From contig CAZBVV010000023.1 in the NCBI GenBank assembly GCA_964495345.1, positions 1 through 22,046 on the forward strand: 22,046 nt of DNA, read 5' to 3'. How positions within the stretch are numbered: the stretch's first letter is position 1; each line of letters opens with the position of its first letter. The notes beneath the pieces were generated by a model. The model was not told where the DNA came from and ran no database searches. It was given only the letters and a program-made list of their open reading frames with translations. Shown piece after piece: positions 14,899-22,046 of the stretch. A program made the translations under genes and the position numbers. This DNA is from UBA1081 sp964495345. Its GTDB lineage: Bacteria > Bacillota > Clostridia > Oscillospirales > Acutalibacteraceae.

Positions 14899-15675
14899 TT
14901 AAATATATTCACTGAGTGTTTTAAGGTCTTTGACAGCCAATGTAGCCTTTATATCGGATTTTTCATACATTTCGGGAGTTGTAACACCTGAATAAACAAG
15001 TACGCTTGCCGTGCCGTTTTTCATTCCTATTGCAATATCTGTTTCAAGCCTGTCACCTATAAAGCAGATTTCATCTCTTGAACAACCGAGCATGTGAGTA
15101 ACGTAGTCAACGGTGTATTCGTAAGGCTTACCCACGATGATATCGGGGTATCTGCCTGCAGAGGCGTAAAACATTTCTATCATAGAGCCTGTATCCGTCA
15201 TAAATCCCTCAGCAAGAGGACAGTTTTTATCAGGATGTGTAGCAATATATTCTGCTCCGTTTGCAATAAAATTTGCCGCTTTTGTTATTTTTTCATAGGT
15301 CAATGTTGTATCAAAACCCAAAAGCACAATGTCGGGATTTTCACTTACAAGATTAAGACCCGCTTTAACACAATCTCTTGTAAAGTTCTCGTTTGCCAAA
15401 AGATAAATTCTTTTACCCTCACGGTGTCTTTTGATAAAATCAATGGCAACGTGTGAAGAAATTATAACCTTGTTGTCGGGTACGGGATAACCGATTTTTT
15501 TAAGCTTTACAAGGCATTCTTCGGCATCGTGAGATGAATTGTTCGTAAAGAAGAAGAAGTCCTTGCCTTTATCCTTTAAACAATCGGTAAAATCAGATGC
15601 ACCGGGAATCATTTTATCTCCGAGATAAAATGTTCCGTCCATGTCAATAATAAAGAATTTGATTTTTTCAAGCAT
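14899..15675 (-). CDS. HAD-IIA family phosphatase, NagD / p-nitrophenylphosphatase type
   Basis: This protein of 258 residues has all HAD motifs: motif I DMDGT (11-15) with nucleophile Asp11 and Asp13, motif II FTNNSS (43-48), Lys183 in VGKP and motif III GDRLETDI (207-214) with Asp208 and Asp213. The TNNSS sequence and the large cap between motifs II and III place it in subclass IIA, whose members dephosphorylate nucleotides, sugar phosphates, glycerol phosphate or phosphoglycolate. The substrate cannot be predicted. The start at 15675 follows GGAGTGA on the minus strand. It is the third gene of an operon, 14 bases after the membrane protein gene. Confidence 0.92.
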   Translation of the reverse strand: MLEKIKFFIIDMDGTFYLGDKMIPGASDFTDCLKDKGKDFFFFTNNSSHDAEECLVKLKKIGYPVPDNKVIISSHVAIDFIKRHREGKRIYLLANENFTRDCVKAGLNLVSENPDIVLLGFDTTLTYEKITKAANFIANGAEYIATHPDKNCPLAEGFMTDTGSMIEMFYASAGRYPDIIVGKPYEYTVDYVTHMLGCSRDEICFIGDRLETDIAIGMKNGTASVLVYSGVTTPEMYEKSDIKATLAVKDLKTLSEYI

Positions 15676-15689
15676 TTTATATCACTCCG

Positions 15690-17057
15690 TTAAATTATTA
15701 TCATAAGTAAACACATTACAATACAGCAGAAAATAAAATATCCGTGTACTGCTTTGTTGTGGCATTTTGCCATTGAATCTTCAGGAAAAGTTTTTATGAA
15801 TCCGTAATATACAATCTCGTAGGCAAAGGTGTACATAAACATCATGCCCGTAACTTTAAACGGCTTATTTGTTATCAACTGCAAAACGATGAGTAAAACT
15901 GTCGGACAAAGCAGACCGAGTTTATTTCTTATTGAGCCTTGACCGTTTTTTACGAATTTATCTATCATTTTACGGCATAAGACATTCATCAATACTGTAT
16001 AAGACGTCATTGATGCTACCTGATAAGCACCGAAACAGCACATGGTTATGGGAATTATGCCGTAAATTGCAATTATTGATTCTTCGCAAAGCATATCGTA
16101 GATTTTGTATAGCTTTGTATCACTTGGCTTTACAAAGTGCTGCATTGAATCAATAAGTATTATTGCCGCATAAACACAAAGCAGAATGTATGCAGTTTTA
16201 TCGGAAATAAAAGAATCTGCTCCCGATATGTCAAGTTTAGTGAATTTGTCTGCAAACAGATTACGGCTCAGAAAAAATGTAAGTATACAACCGAGACCGC
16301 CTATAGCTCCAAGCACACATTCCATTATCTTCCATGCGTCAAGCAGATTTTTGTCTTTAGCTTTTACAAAAAGCAATTTTCCCTTTTTTGTGGGATTTTT
16401 TGTGTACATCTGGAGTATCTGCCCGATTACCCAACCTACACCGCCCGAAAGTGCCGAGCCAAGCGTCATTACAATAGTGGAAGAATCCTTATGTACAGCG
16501 GAAAATACAATAATATGAATAAGTATCCCCAACAGACCGCCCCAGGTCTCACGCCGTGCAATTGAGAAATATACACGTGGAAAAATACCTTTTTCTTTAT
16601 TGTAAGGTTTATTTAAAATAAAGAAAAAACAAATTGCCGAAAATGGAAGTAAAATAAAAAATCTTACTGTTTCAGCCATCGAATAAAATCCGCTTGTTAC
16701 TGAGATGAAAAAGGATACAAAACCGCCGAAAATACCAAACCAGATAATACCTTTTATAAAAACGCCCGTAAGCCCTTTTCTTACGTTGGGTGGGGGAGTT
16801 GCCATGGACAGATGCAGTGTTTCGCCGTAGGTCATATTTCCGCCTAAGGACATCGCCGCCGCACCTACACCTGCTAACATCCAAGCATTTGATGCAAGAA
16901 ATTCACTTTGTGAAAAATATGCAAGCGTAAATCCCAAAAAAGCACCGGGCAACATAGCTCCTTTTTCGCCGCCGAGAATCGTTCCCCTCATACCCCATGT
17001 ATATGAAGTACCGAGTGACGCAAAAAGCAGGATAAGAATTATGTTGATGTTCGTCAT
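15690..17057 (-). CDS. Polytopic membrane protein of unknown function
   Basis: This is a hydrophobic protein of 455 residues with about ten to twelve predicted membrane segments. The first segment (4-16) is followed by a glycine-rich motif, YTWGMRGTILGGEKGAM (19-35), then PGAFLGF. Other distinct segments are SLGGNMTYGETLHLSM (70-85) and RRETWGGLLGIL (169-180). The charged and glycine-rich motifs lying between hydrophobic segments hint at a transporter or membrane enzyme, but no known family is recognised. The start at 17057 follows GAGGT on the minus strand, which overlaps the stop codon of the upstream GNAT gene. Close spacing to the GNAT and HAD genes points to a shared task. Confidence 0.8.
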   Translation of the reverse strand: MTNINIILILLFASLGTSYTWGMRGTILGGEKGAMLPGAFLGFTLAYFSQSEFLASNAWMLAGVGAAAMSLGGNMTYGETLHLSMATPPPNVRKGLTGVFIKGIIWFGIFGGFVSFFISVTSGFYSMAETVRFFILLPFSAICFFFILNKPYNKEKGIFPRVYFSIARRETWGGLLGILIHIIVFSAVHKDSSTIVMTLGSALSGGVGWVIGQILQMYTKNPTKKGKLLFVKAKDKNLLDAWKIMECVLGAIGGLGCILTFFLSRNLFADKFTKLDISGADSFISDKTAYILLCVYAAIILIDSMQHFVKPSDTKLYKIYDMLCEESIIAIYGIIPITMCCFGAYQVASMTSYTVLMNVLCRKMIDKFVKNGQGSIRNKLGLLCPTVLLIVLQLITNKPFKVTGMMFMYTFAYEIVYYGFIKTFPEDSMAKCHNKAVHGYFIFCCIVMCLLMIII

Positions 17058-17066
17058 TTGAGTACC

Positions 17067-17618
17067 TCAGAAATCGCAAGTCATAACATAAAATTTTTTG
17101 AAATCCGAATGTATGCAAAAACCGTTCTTTTTATAAAATTTTACCGCATTTTTGTTTTCAGCGTTGACCATAAGATGAACGGAATTTATACCTTTTGCTT
17201 TAAGATGAATTTTTAATTCATTCATAAGCATTGTACCGCCACCCGAATGTTGATATTCGGGGAGAATATCAATGTGTAAATGAGCAGGGAAGTTCTTTTT
17301 ATATAATCCGTGACCGATAATTTCACCCAATGCAAATAGATAATGTCCGAAACCTAAAGTTTTTATGTATTTCAGCGTTTTTGTAAAGTTCTTTTTATAA
17401 AATTCATAGTTTGCACTACAGATTATATATCCTACTGCATTGTCATTATCGTCTGTAAGTGCAAAGCAGTTATCGGGTTCGTTTTCCGTATAGTAATCAC
17501 AGTAGAGTGCAGTAATAAATTTTGCCTCGTTATCATCGGAATTATCTTTGCCTGCCGTCACCAAACAAATTTTTTTAAAATGTTTTTTGTCTTTTTCGTC
17601 ATAAAGTCTGACTTTCAT
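17067..17618 (-). CDS. GNAT family N-acetyltransferase
   Basis: This protein of 183 residues shows the GNAT core in its C-terminal half: strand AHLHIDILPEY (112-122), the acetyl-CoA pyrophosphate loop QHSGGGTMLM (123-132) in place of the usual Q/R-x-x-G-x-G/A, and NAENKNAVKFYKKNGF (152-167), the typical last helix and strand. The N-terminal part contains a charged region and an insert (71-110) of aromatic and basic residues. The acetyl acceptor is unknown. The ribosome binding site is weak (GATGTGATA on the minus strand). It is the first gene of a three-gene operon, 9 bases before the membrane protein gene, with a likely promoter at 17671-17643. Confidence 0.88.
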   Translation of the reverse strand: MKVRLYDEKDKKHFKKICLVTAGKDNSDDNEAKFITALYCDYYTENEPDNCFALTDDNDNAVGYIICSANYEFYKKNFTKTLKYIKTLGFGHYLFALGEIIGHGLYKKNFPAHLHIDILPEYQHSGGGTMLMNELKIHLKAKGINSVHLMVNAENKNAVKFYKKNGFCIHSDFKKFYVMTCDF

Positions 17619-17642
17619 AATTTATCACATCATTTCATCATA

Positions 17643-17671
17643 AGTATACAAAAAAGCTTAAAAAAAGTCTA
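17643..17671 (-). promoter_or_regulatory. Probable promoter of the GNAT-membrane protein-HAD operon
   Basis: On the minus strand, TAGACT (17671-17666) and TATACT (17648-17643) are separated by 17 bp. The -10 matches five of six consensus bases and the -35 four of six. Transcription would start near 17636, about 18 bases before the GNAT start. Confidence 0.55.
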
Positions 17672-17700
17672 CTGTTTTTTACTTTTTTCTCAAAAAACTA

Positions 17701-17729
17701 TTTTAAAATATATTTTTATGTGTTATAGT
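17701..17729 (+). promoter_or_regulatory. Weak candidate promoter of the oxidoreductase-glycosidase operon
   Basis: TATAGT (17724-17729) is a fair -10 box 32 bases before the oxidoreductase start. The hexamer 17 bp upstream (TTTTAA, 17701-17706) matches a -35 box poorly, so an activator may be needed, or the true promoter differs. The flanking DNA is very AT-rich. Confidence 0.3.
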
Positions 17730-17761
17730 TTGACTAAACAGAAAATGAAAAGAGGCAAAAA

Positions 17762-18733
17762 ATGAAAATCGCAACAATCGGTACGTCATGGATAACCGAC
17801 AGCTTTATAAAATCGAGTGCATACGTTCCCGAAGCTCAGATTTATGCAGTTTATTCAAGAGATAAAGCGAAAGCGGAAAAATTTGCATCCGAACACAATG
17901 TGAAATTTTATTACGACTCACTTGACGAAATGCTTGCAAATGAAAATATTGAGGGCGTATATGTCGCAAGCCCTAATTATGCACATTTTGAACAGGCAAA
18001 AAAGTGTCTTGAAAGCGGCAAACACGTAATATGCGAAAAGCCTGCAACTGTCACAAGTGAACAGCTTGAAGAACTTTACGGTATAGCAAAAAGCAAAAAT
18101 CTGATTTTTCTTGAAGCTATGAAATCAATGCACTCCGACGGTCTTAAAATAATCCTTGATGAAATAAAAAAAATCGGAGATGTCAAAACGGCACAGATTG
18201 ATTTTTCACAGCTGTCGTCAAAATATCCCGCATACAAAAGGGGAGAGATGCCCAATATTTTTAATCCCGAGCTTTGTACGGGAGCTTTGATGGATCTGGG
18301 CGTTTACTGTGTGTATTTTGCCCTTGAGCTTTTCGGAAAACCCGATAAAGTGCTTTCACATTCAGATTTTCTCGAATCGGGTGCAGATTGTACGGGTACT
18401 TTGATTTTTGCTTATCCTGATAAAACAGTAACGGTTACATATTCAAAGGTTGCAAACGGATTTGTTCCGAGTAAGATTTTGGGTGAAGACGGTGCAATCA
18501 CCGTAAAATCCGTATCAAAACTTACAGGTGTGAACCGATATTATAACAGCGGTGAGATTAAAGAGCTTTATCCCACCGTTGACGAAAACTTGGTTATGTC
18601 AAAGGAAATTGAGGCATTTATAAATTTTGCAAAAGGCAAAAATCTTGATTATTACAGTTACTGCAAACAAATCTCTTTGGATGTATGCTCAATTATGGAA
18701 AATATCAGAAAAGAAAATAATTTCGGATTCTAA
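17762..18733 (+). CDS. Gfo/Idh/MocA family NAD(P)-dependent oxidoreductase
   Basis: This protein of 323 residues has an N-terminal Rossmann domain (1-120) and a C-terminal alpha/beta domain. The nucleotide loop reads IGTSWITDSF (6-15), which departs from G-x-G-x-x-G but occurs in a branch of this family. VYVASPNYAHFEQA (66-79) and GKHVICEKP (86-94) are the family hallmarks, with Lys93 in the EKP motif. GALMDLGVYCVYF carries the substrate-side Asp. Members oxidise sugars, inositols or sugar derivatives, and some are NAD-dependent glycosidases. The start follows AGAGG (17751-17755). The next gene is a GH106-like glycosidase 14 bases downstream, so the substrate is probably a sugar released by it or modified for it. 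Confidence 0.9.
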   Translation: MKIATIGTSWITDSFIKSSAYVPEAQIYAVYSRDKAKAEKFASEHNVKFYYDSLDEMLANENIEGVYVASPNYAHFEQAKKCLESGKHVICEKPATVTSEQLEELYGIAKSKNLIFLEAMKSMHSDGLKIILDEIKKIGDVKTAQIDFSQLSSKYPAYKRGEMPNIFNPELCTGALMDLGVYCVYFALELFGKPDKVLSHSDFLESGADCTGTLIFAYPDKTVTVTYSKVANGFVPSKILGEDGAITVKSVSKLTGVNRYYNSGEIKELYPTVDENLVMSKEIEAFINFAKGKNLDYYSYCKQISLDVCSIMENIRKENNFGF

Positions 18734-18747
18734 AGGAGGATTCGTTT

Positions 18748-21700
18748 ATGCTTTATAAAAAGAATACAGAAAAAACTCTTTCAGCAGAACTTTTTAAAAA
18801 TCCCACAAGTGAATACAGAGGCACACCTTTCTGGGCATGGAACTGCAAGCTCGAAAAAGACGAGCTTTGCCGTCAGATAGACGTGTTCAAAGAGATGGGA
18901 CTGGGCGGCTTTCATATGCACGTAAGAACAGGTATGGCAACAGAGTACCTGTCTGATGAATACATGGATATTGTAAAATGCTGTGTTGAAAAAGCAAAAA
19001 AAGAAAATATGCTTGCTTGGCTTTACGATGAGGACAGATGGCCCTCAGGTGCGGCAGGCGGATATGTTACAAAAAATCCCGAGTACAGAGCAAGATACCT
19101 GCTTTTTACCTGTAAATCCTATGATGAGAGTGCCGAAATAAAAGTAGACGGTGATTCCGCATCCCACGGCGGCAGAAACGGTGAGGGTACTCTTCTTGCC
19201 GTATATGACGTTGTGCTTGATGAGAACGGATATCTTGAGTCTTATAAAAGAATCAATAAAGATGATACGGCACAAGGCAGAAAGTGGTACGCATATGTTG
19301 AAATTAACTCCGATTCAAGCTGGTATAACAATCAGGCTTATGCTGATACCCTTAATAAAAAGGCAATCGAAAAATTTATAGAGGTTACACATGAACGGTA
19401 TAAGGCAACTGTAAGTGAAGAATTCGGCGAAACTGTTCCTGCCATTTTTACCGATGAACCTCAGTTTTCACACAAGCGTACTTTCAAAAATTCCACCGAT
19501 ACGGACGACGTAACACTTCCCTGGACAGATGACATTCCCGAAACATACAAGGCTATGTACGGTGATGATATATTAGATCATATTCCCGAGCTTTTCTGGG
19601 ATTTACCCAATGGTAAAGTAAGTGTTCACCGCTACCATTATCACGACCATATAGCAGAGCGTTTTGCCCAGGCTTTTGCTGATACCTGCGGCAGTTGGTG
19701 CAGAGAGAACGGACTTGCCCTTACGGGACACATGATGGAAGAACCTACATTGAAGAGTCAGACTGCGGCTCTCGGTGAAGCGATGAGGTCTTACAGAGGC
19801 TTTGATTTGCCGGGTATTGATATGCTTTGCAACAGCCATGAGTTTACAACTGCAAAACAGGCTCAGTCCGCTTGTCATCAGTTTGGTTGTGAGGGTGTTC
19901 TTTCCGAGCTTTACGGCGTAACGGGATGGGATTTTGATTTCAGAGGTCATAAGCTTCACGGTGACTGGCAGGCGGCTCTTGGCGTAACAATCAGAGTTCC
20001 GCATCTTTCATGGGTTTCAATGGCAGGTGAGGCAAAGCGTGACTATCCTGCTTCAATTCATTATCAGTCCCCTTGGTACGGCGAGTATTCTTACATAGAG
20101 GATCATTTTGCAAGAGTTAATACTGCGTTGACAAGAGGTAAACCTGTTGTTAAAGTAGGTGTTATTCACCCTGTTGAAAGCTATTGGCTTCATTGGGGAC
20201 CTAATGATAAGTCCGACCTTATCCGTGAAACTATGGATGAAAAGTTTCAGAATGTAACAAGCTGGCTTCTCAACGGCAGTATCGACTTTAACTTTATAAG
20301 CGAATCTCTGCTTCCCATTCAGTGTGAAAAAGGCTCAAATCCTCTTAAAGTGGGTGTTATGGAGTATGATGCAATTATTGTTCCCGATTGCGAAACTCTC
20401 CGTTCTTCTACTCTTGAAAGGCTTGAACAGTTCCGTAAAGACGGCGGTAAGCTCATATTTATGGGTGATGCACCGTCTTATGAAAATGCTGTTCCATCCG
20501 AAAGAGGTAAAAAACTTTATAACGACAGCACGGTTATTACCTTTGACAGAGCGAAGCTTCTTACTGCACTTGAAGAAAACAGAACTGTAACTCTCCGCTA
20601 CGATAACGGCAGTCTTACCGACGGATATATGTATCAGATGCGTCAGGATAACGATTGCAAATGGCTCTTTGTTGCCCATACATGTGAGCCTTATAATAAG
20701 GATATATTCCAGAGCAAGGATCTGAGAATAACACTCAAGGGTGAAAATAAGGTTACTGTTTATGACACGATAACAGGTGAAACATATCCTGCAGAGGTTG
20801 AATACACAGGCGGAAACACAGTCGTTCTTAAAGAAATGTTTGATTATGACAGTCTTCTTCTTAAAATTGAAAACGGTAAAAATGATATTGTATCCTGTGC
20901 TTGTCAATCCGAACCCGAAACAAAAGTCGTTTTTGATACTTGCGTAAATTACACTCTTGACGAACAGAATGTTTTGCTTCTTGATATGTGTGAGTTTAAA
21001 ACGGATGATGGCGAGTATCTTCCCAAAGAGGAAATCCTCCGTGCGGATAATATCGCAAGAGATATGGTAGGCTTGCCCGAAAGAGGCGGTTCGGTTGCAC
21101 AGCCTTGGGTAATTCCTCCCGAAATTCCCGAACATTCAATTACTCTTAAATTTACAATTAATTCAGAAATTGACATTGATGGTACATCTCTCGCTCTTGA
21201 GGATGCCGAAACTGCAGAAATCACTCTTAACGGTAACGCTGTTGATAATGCTGTAACAGGCTGGTATGTTGATAAATCTATAAAGACAGTTGCTTTGCCG
21301 CCCATAAAAGCAGGAATGAATATTCTTACCGTGAAGCTTCCGTTGGGTAATCATACTAATACAGAGTGGTGCTATCTTTTAGGTGATTTCGGCGTAAGAA
21401 CGGTAGGGGCACAATCCGTTATCTGTAAAAAGAGTGATACACTTGTATTTGGTGATATCGTAAATCAGGGATTGCCTTTCTACGGCGGCAATATTACATA
21501 TCATATCGGTGATGTTGAAGCTCCCAACGGTGAAATTCAGATAATGATACCACAGTACAGAGGTGCACTTGTTAAGGTTTATGTCGACGGTGAGGATAAG
21601 GGTAATATCGTATATTCACCCAATACGCTTCTTGTAAAAGGTCTTTCAAAGGGTATTCATAATGTTGATATAAAACTGTATACTCACCGCTTTAATGCTT

Positions 21701-21837
21701 TTGGTGCAGTACACGGTGCAGATGCCCGTCGTTCATGGCACGGACCGGACGCTTGGCGTACAAGATGGGAGCAGTGGACTTATGAATACAGATTGAAAAC
21801 GGTAGGTATCTTGTCCAGACCGGAAATTAAAATCTAA
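18748..21837 (+). CDS. Large glycosidase, GH106 / alpha-L-rhamnosidase-like
   Basis: This protein of 1029 residues has no signal peptide. The N-terminal (alpha/beta)8-like catalytic region (about 20-460) contains PFWAWNCKLEKDEL (27-40), GLGGFHMHVRTGM (51-63), YDEDRWPSG (93-101), FTDEPQF (234-240), TGHMMEEPTL (326-335) and SELYGVTGWDF (386-396). Glu237, Glu331, Glu332 and Glu387 are candidate catalytic or metal-binding acids. A middle domain (about 465-600) resembles the glutamine-amidotransferase-like part of such enzymes, followed by beta-sandwich domains with the closing motif RRSWHGPDAWRTRW. The set resembles GH106 rhamnosidases and related unclassified families. The start follows AAAGGAGGA, a very strong site, 14 bases after the oxidoreductase gene. 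Confidence 0.82.
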   Translation: MLYKKNTEKTLSAELFKNPTSEYRGTPFWAWNCKLEKDELCRQIDVFKEMGLGGFHMHVRTGMATEYLSDEYMDIVKCCVEKAKKENMLAWLYDEDRWPSGAAGGYVTKNPEYRARYLLFTCKSYDESAEIKVDGDSASHGGRNGEGTLLAVYDVVLDENGYLESYKRINKDDTAQGRKWYAYVEINSDSSWYNNQAYADTLNKKAIEKFIEVTHERYKATVSEEFGETVPAIFTDEPQFSHKRTFKNSTDTDDVTLPWTDDIPETYKAMYGDDILDHIPELFWDLPNGKVSVHRYHYHDHIAERFAQAFADTCGSWCRENGLALTGHMMEEPTLKSQTAALGEAMRSYRGFDLPGIDMLCNSHEFTTAKQAQSACHQFGCEGVLSELYGVTGWDFDFRGHKLHGDWQAALGVTIRVPHLSWVSMAGEAKRDYPASIHYQSPWYGEYSYIEDHFARVNTALTRGKPVVKVGVIHPVESYWLHWGPNDKSDLIRETMDEKFQNVTSWLLNGSIDFNFISESLLPIQCEKGSNPLKVGVMEYDAIIVPDCETLRSSTLERLEQFRKDGGKLIFMGDAPSYENAVPSERGKKLYNDSTVITFDRAKLLTALEENRTVTLRYDNGSLTDGYMYQMRQDNDCKWLFVAHTCEPYNKDIFQSKDLRITLKGENKVTVYDTITGETYPAEVEYTGGNTVVLKEMFDYDSLLLKIENGKNDIVSCACQSEPETKVVFDTCVNYTLDEQNVLLLDMCEFKTDDGEYLPKEEILRADNIARDMVGLPERGGSVAQPWVIPPEIPEHSITLKFTINSEIDIDGTSLALEDAETAEITLNGNAVDNAVTGWYVDKSIKTVALPPIKAGMNILTVKLPLGNHTNTEWCYLLGDFGVRTVGAQSVICKKSDTLVFGDIVNQGLPFYGGNITYHIGDVEAPNGEIQIMIPQYRGALVKVYVDGEDKGNIVYSPNTLLVKGLSKGIHNVDIKLYTHRFNAFGAVHGADARRSWHGPDAWRTRWEQWTYEYRLKTVGILSRPEIKI

Positions 21838-21887
21838 ATACTTGCATTTTTAGAAAAAAAATTTATTGAATTTGTAAAAATAGCGAT

Positions 21888-21922
21888 ATGCACCCCAAAA
21901 GTGTCTAACTTCCGGGGTGCAT
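21888..21922. terminator. Strong palindrome: terminator and/or insertion sequence end
   Basis: ATGCACCCC (21888-21896) and GGGGTGCAT (21914-21922) form a 9-bp GC-rich stem. Further in, AAGT and ACTT also pair across two mismatches, leaving a GTCTA loop. It lies 50 bases after the glycosidase stop and is followed by TTTTAAA, so it can serve as terminator for the plus-strand operon and, less clearly, for the minus-strand frame at the window end. The wording GTGTCTAACTT plus GGGGTGCA also resembles, from memory, ends of IS3-type elements in gut Firmicutes. Confidence 0.6.
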
Positions 21923-21939
21923 TTTAAACTGATTGCGGC

Positions 21940-22044
21940 TCATTTTTTTATGTTTTTGTCAGAAAGATTTTTGGTAGCTTTTCTGTTCTTAGCGATGGCT
22001 ATTACGGCACAATATACCTGGGCGGCATCATTTAAATGTAAAAC
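21940..22044 (-). CDS. C-terminal end of an unrecognised minus-strand gene, cut by the window
   Basis: An open frame enters from the right edge and encodes 34 residues (with NDAAQVYCAVIAIAKNRK and a Lys-rich end NLSDKNIKK) before TGA at 21942-21940. Its basic, soluble composition would fit the tail of a real protein, and the palindrome just beyond the stop would serve as terminator. The fragment is too short to name a family, and chance openness cannot be excluded. Confidence 0.35.
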   Translation of the reverse strand, partial: VLHLNDAAQVYCAVIAIAKNRKATKNLSDKNIKK

Positions 22045-22046
22045 TT

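Noticed and set aside
20335..21135. A 266-codon open frame antisense to the GH106-like gene
   Set aside because: It is fully covered by a well-supported gene, has a Cys/Phe/Ile-rich composition typical of antisense frames and has no plausible start signal.

Overview
The window looks like chromosome of an anaerobic Firmicute of the Clostridia, probably a gut Oscillospirales or Ruminococcaceae-type organism. This is inferred from the gene order of the F-type ATP synthase operon (I-a-c-b-delta-alpha-gamma-beta-epsilon), strong GGAGG ribosome binding sites, a moderately AT-rich composition by eye, a sodium-type c subunit and an abundance of carbohydrate enzymes. No tRNA, rRNA or CRISPR array was seen.

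Layout. Bases 1-240 hold a frameshifted remnant of a minus-strand gene. Bases 348-7083 are a complete ATP synthase operon on the plus strand, with a near-consensus promoter (TTGACA, 17 bp, TATAAT), tight or overlapping genes and a hairpin after atpC. One alpha/beta hydrolase gene follows (7118-8074). It converges on a five-gene minus-strand operon running from 14779 down to 8125: an oligo-1,6-glucosidase-like GH13 enzyme, an alpha/beta-hydrolase homologue with Asn in place of the nucleophile Ser, a propeller plus helical-toroid fusion protein, a membrane-anchored propeller-like protein and a GH16 beta-glucanase-like enzyme. A second minus-strand operon (17618 down to 14899) encodes a GNAT acetyltransferase, an unrecognised polytopic membrane protein and a NagD-type HAD phosphatase. 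Divergent from it on the plus strand are a Gfo/Idh/MocA oxidoreductase and a 1029-residue GH106-like glycosidase. The right edge has a strong palindrome and the end of a minus-strand frame that leaves the window.

How the genes work together. The ATP synthase is complete. Its rotor ring carries two carboxylates (Glu31 and Glu64) plus the Thr-Thr-Tyr sodium ligand pattern, so it is probably Na+-coupled. Its epsilon subunit lacks the C-terminal inhibitory helices. The remaining genes suggest glycan use: a surface-anchored GH16 and propeller protein would act outside the cell, while the GH13 enzyme, the toroid fusion and the GH106-like enzyme have no signal peptide and should act inside on imported oligosaccharides. 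No sugar transporter or regulator is present in the window, so import must be encoded elsewhere.

The most interesting items are the c-ring ion motif combined with the short epsilon subunit, and the GH13-to-GH16 operon with its degenerate hydrolase and propeller-toroid fusion. All functional statements rest on reading motifs by eye; no database search was possible.
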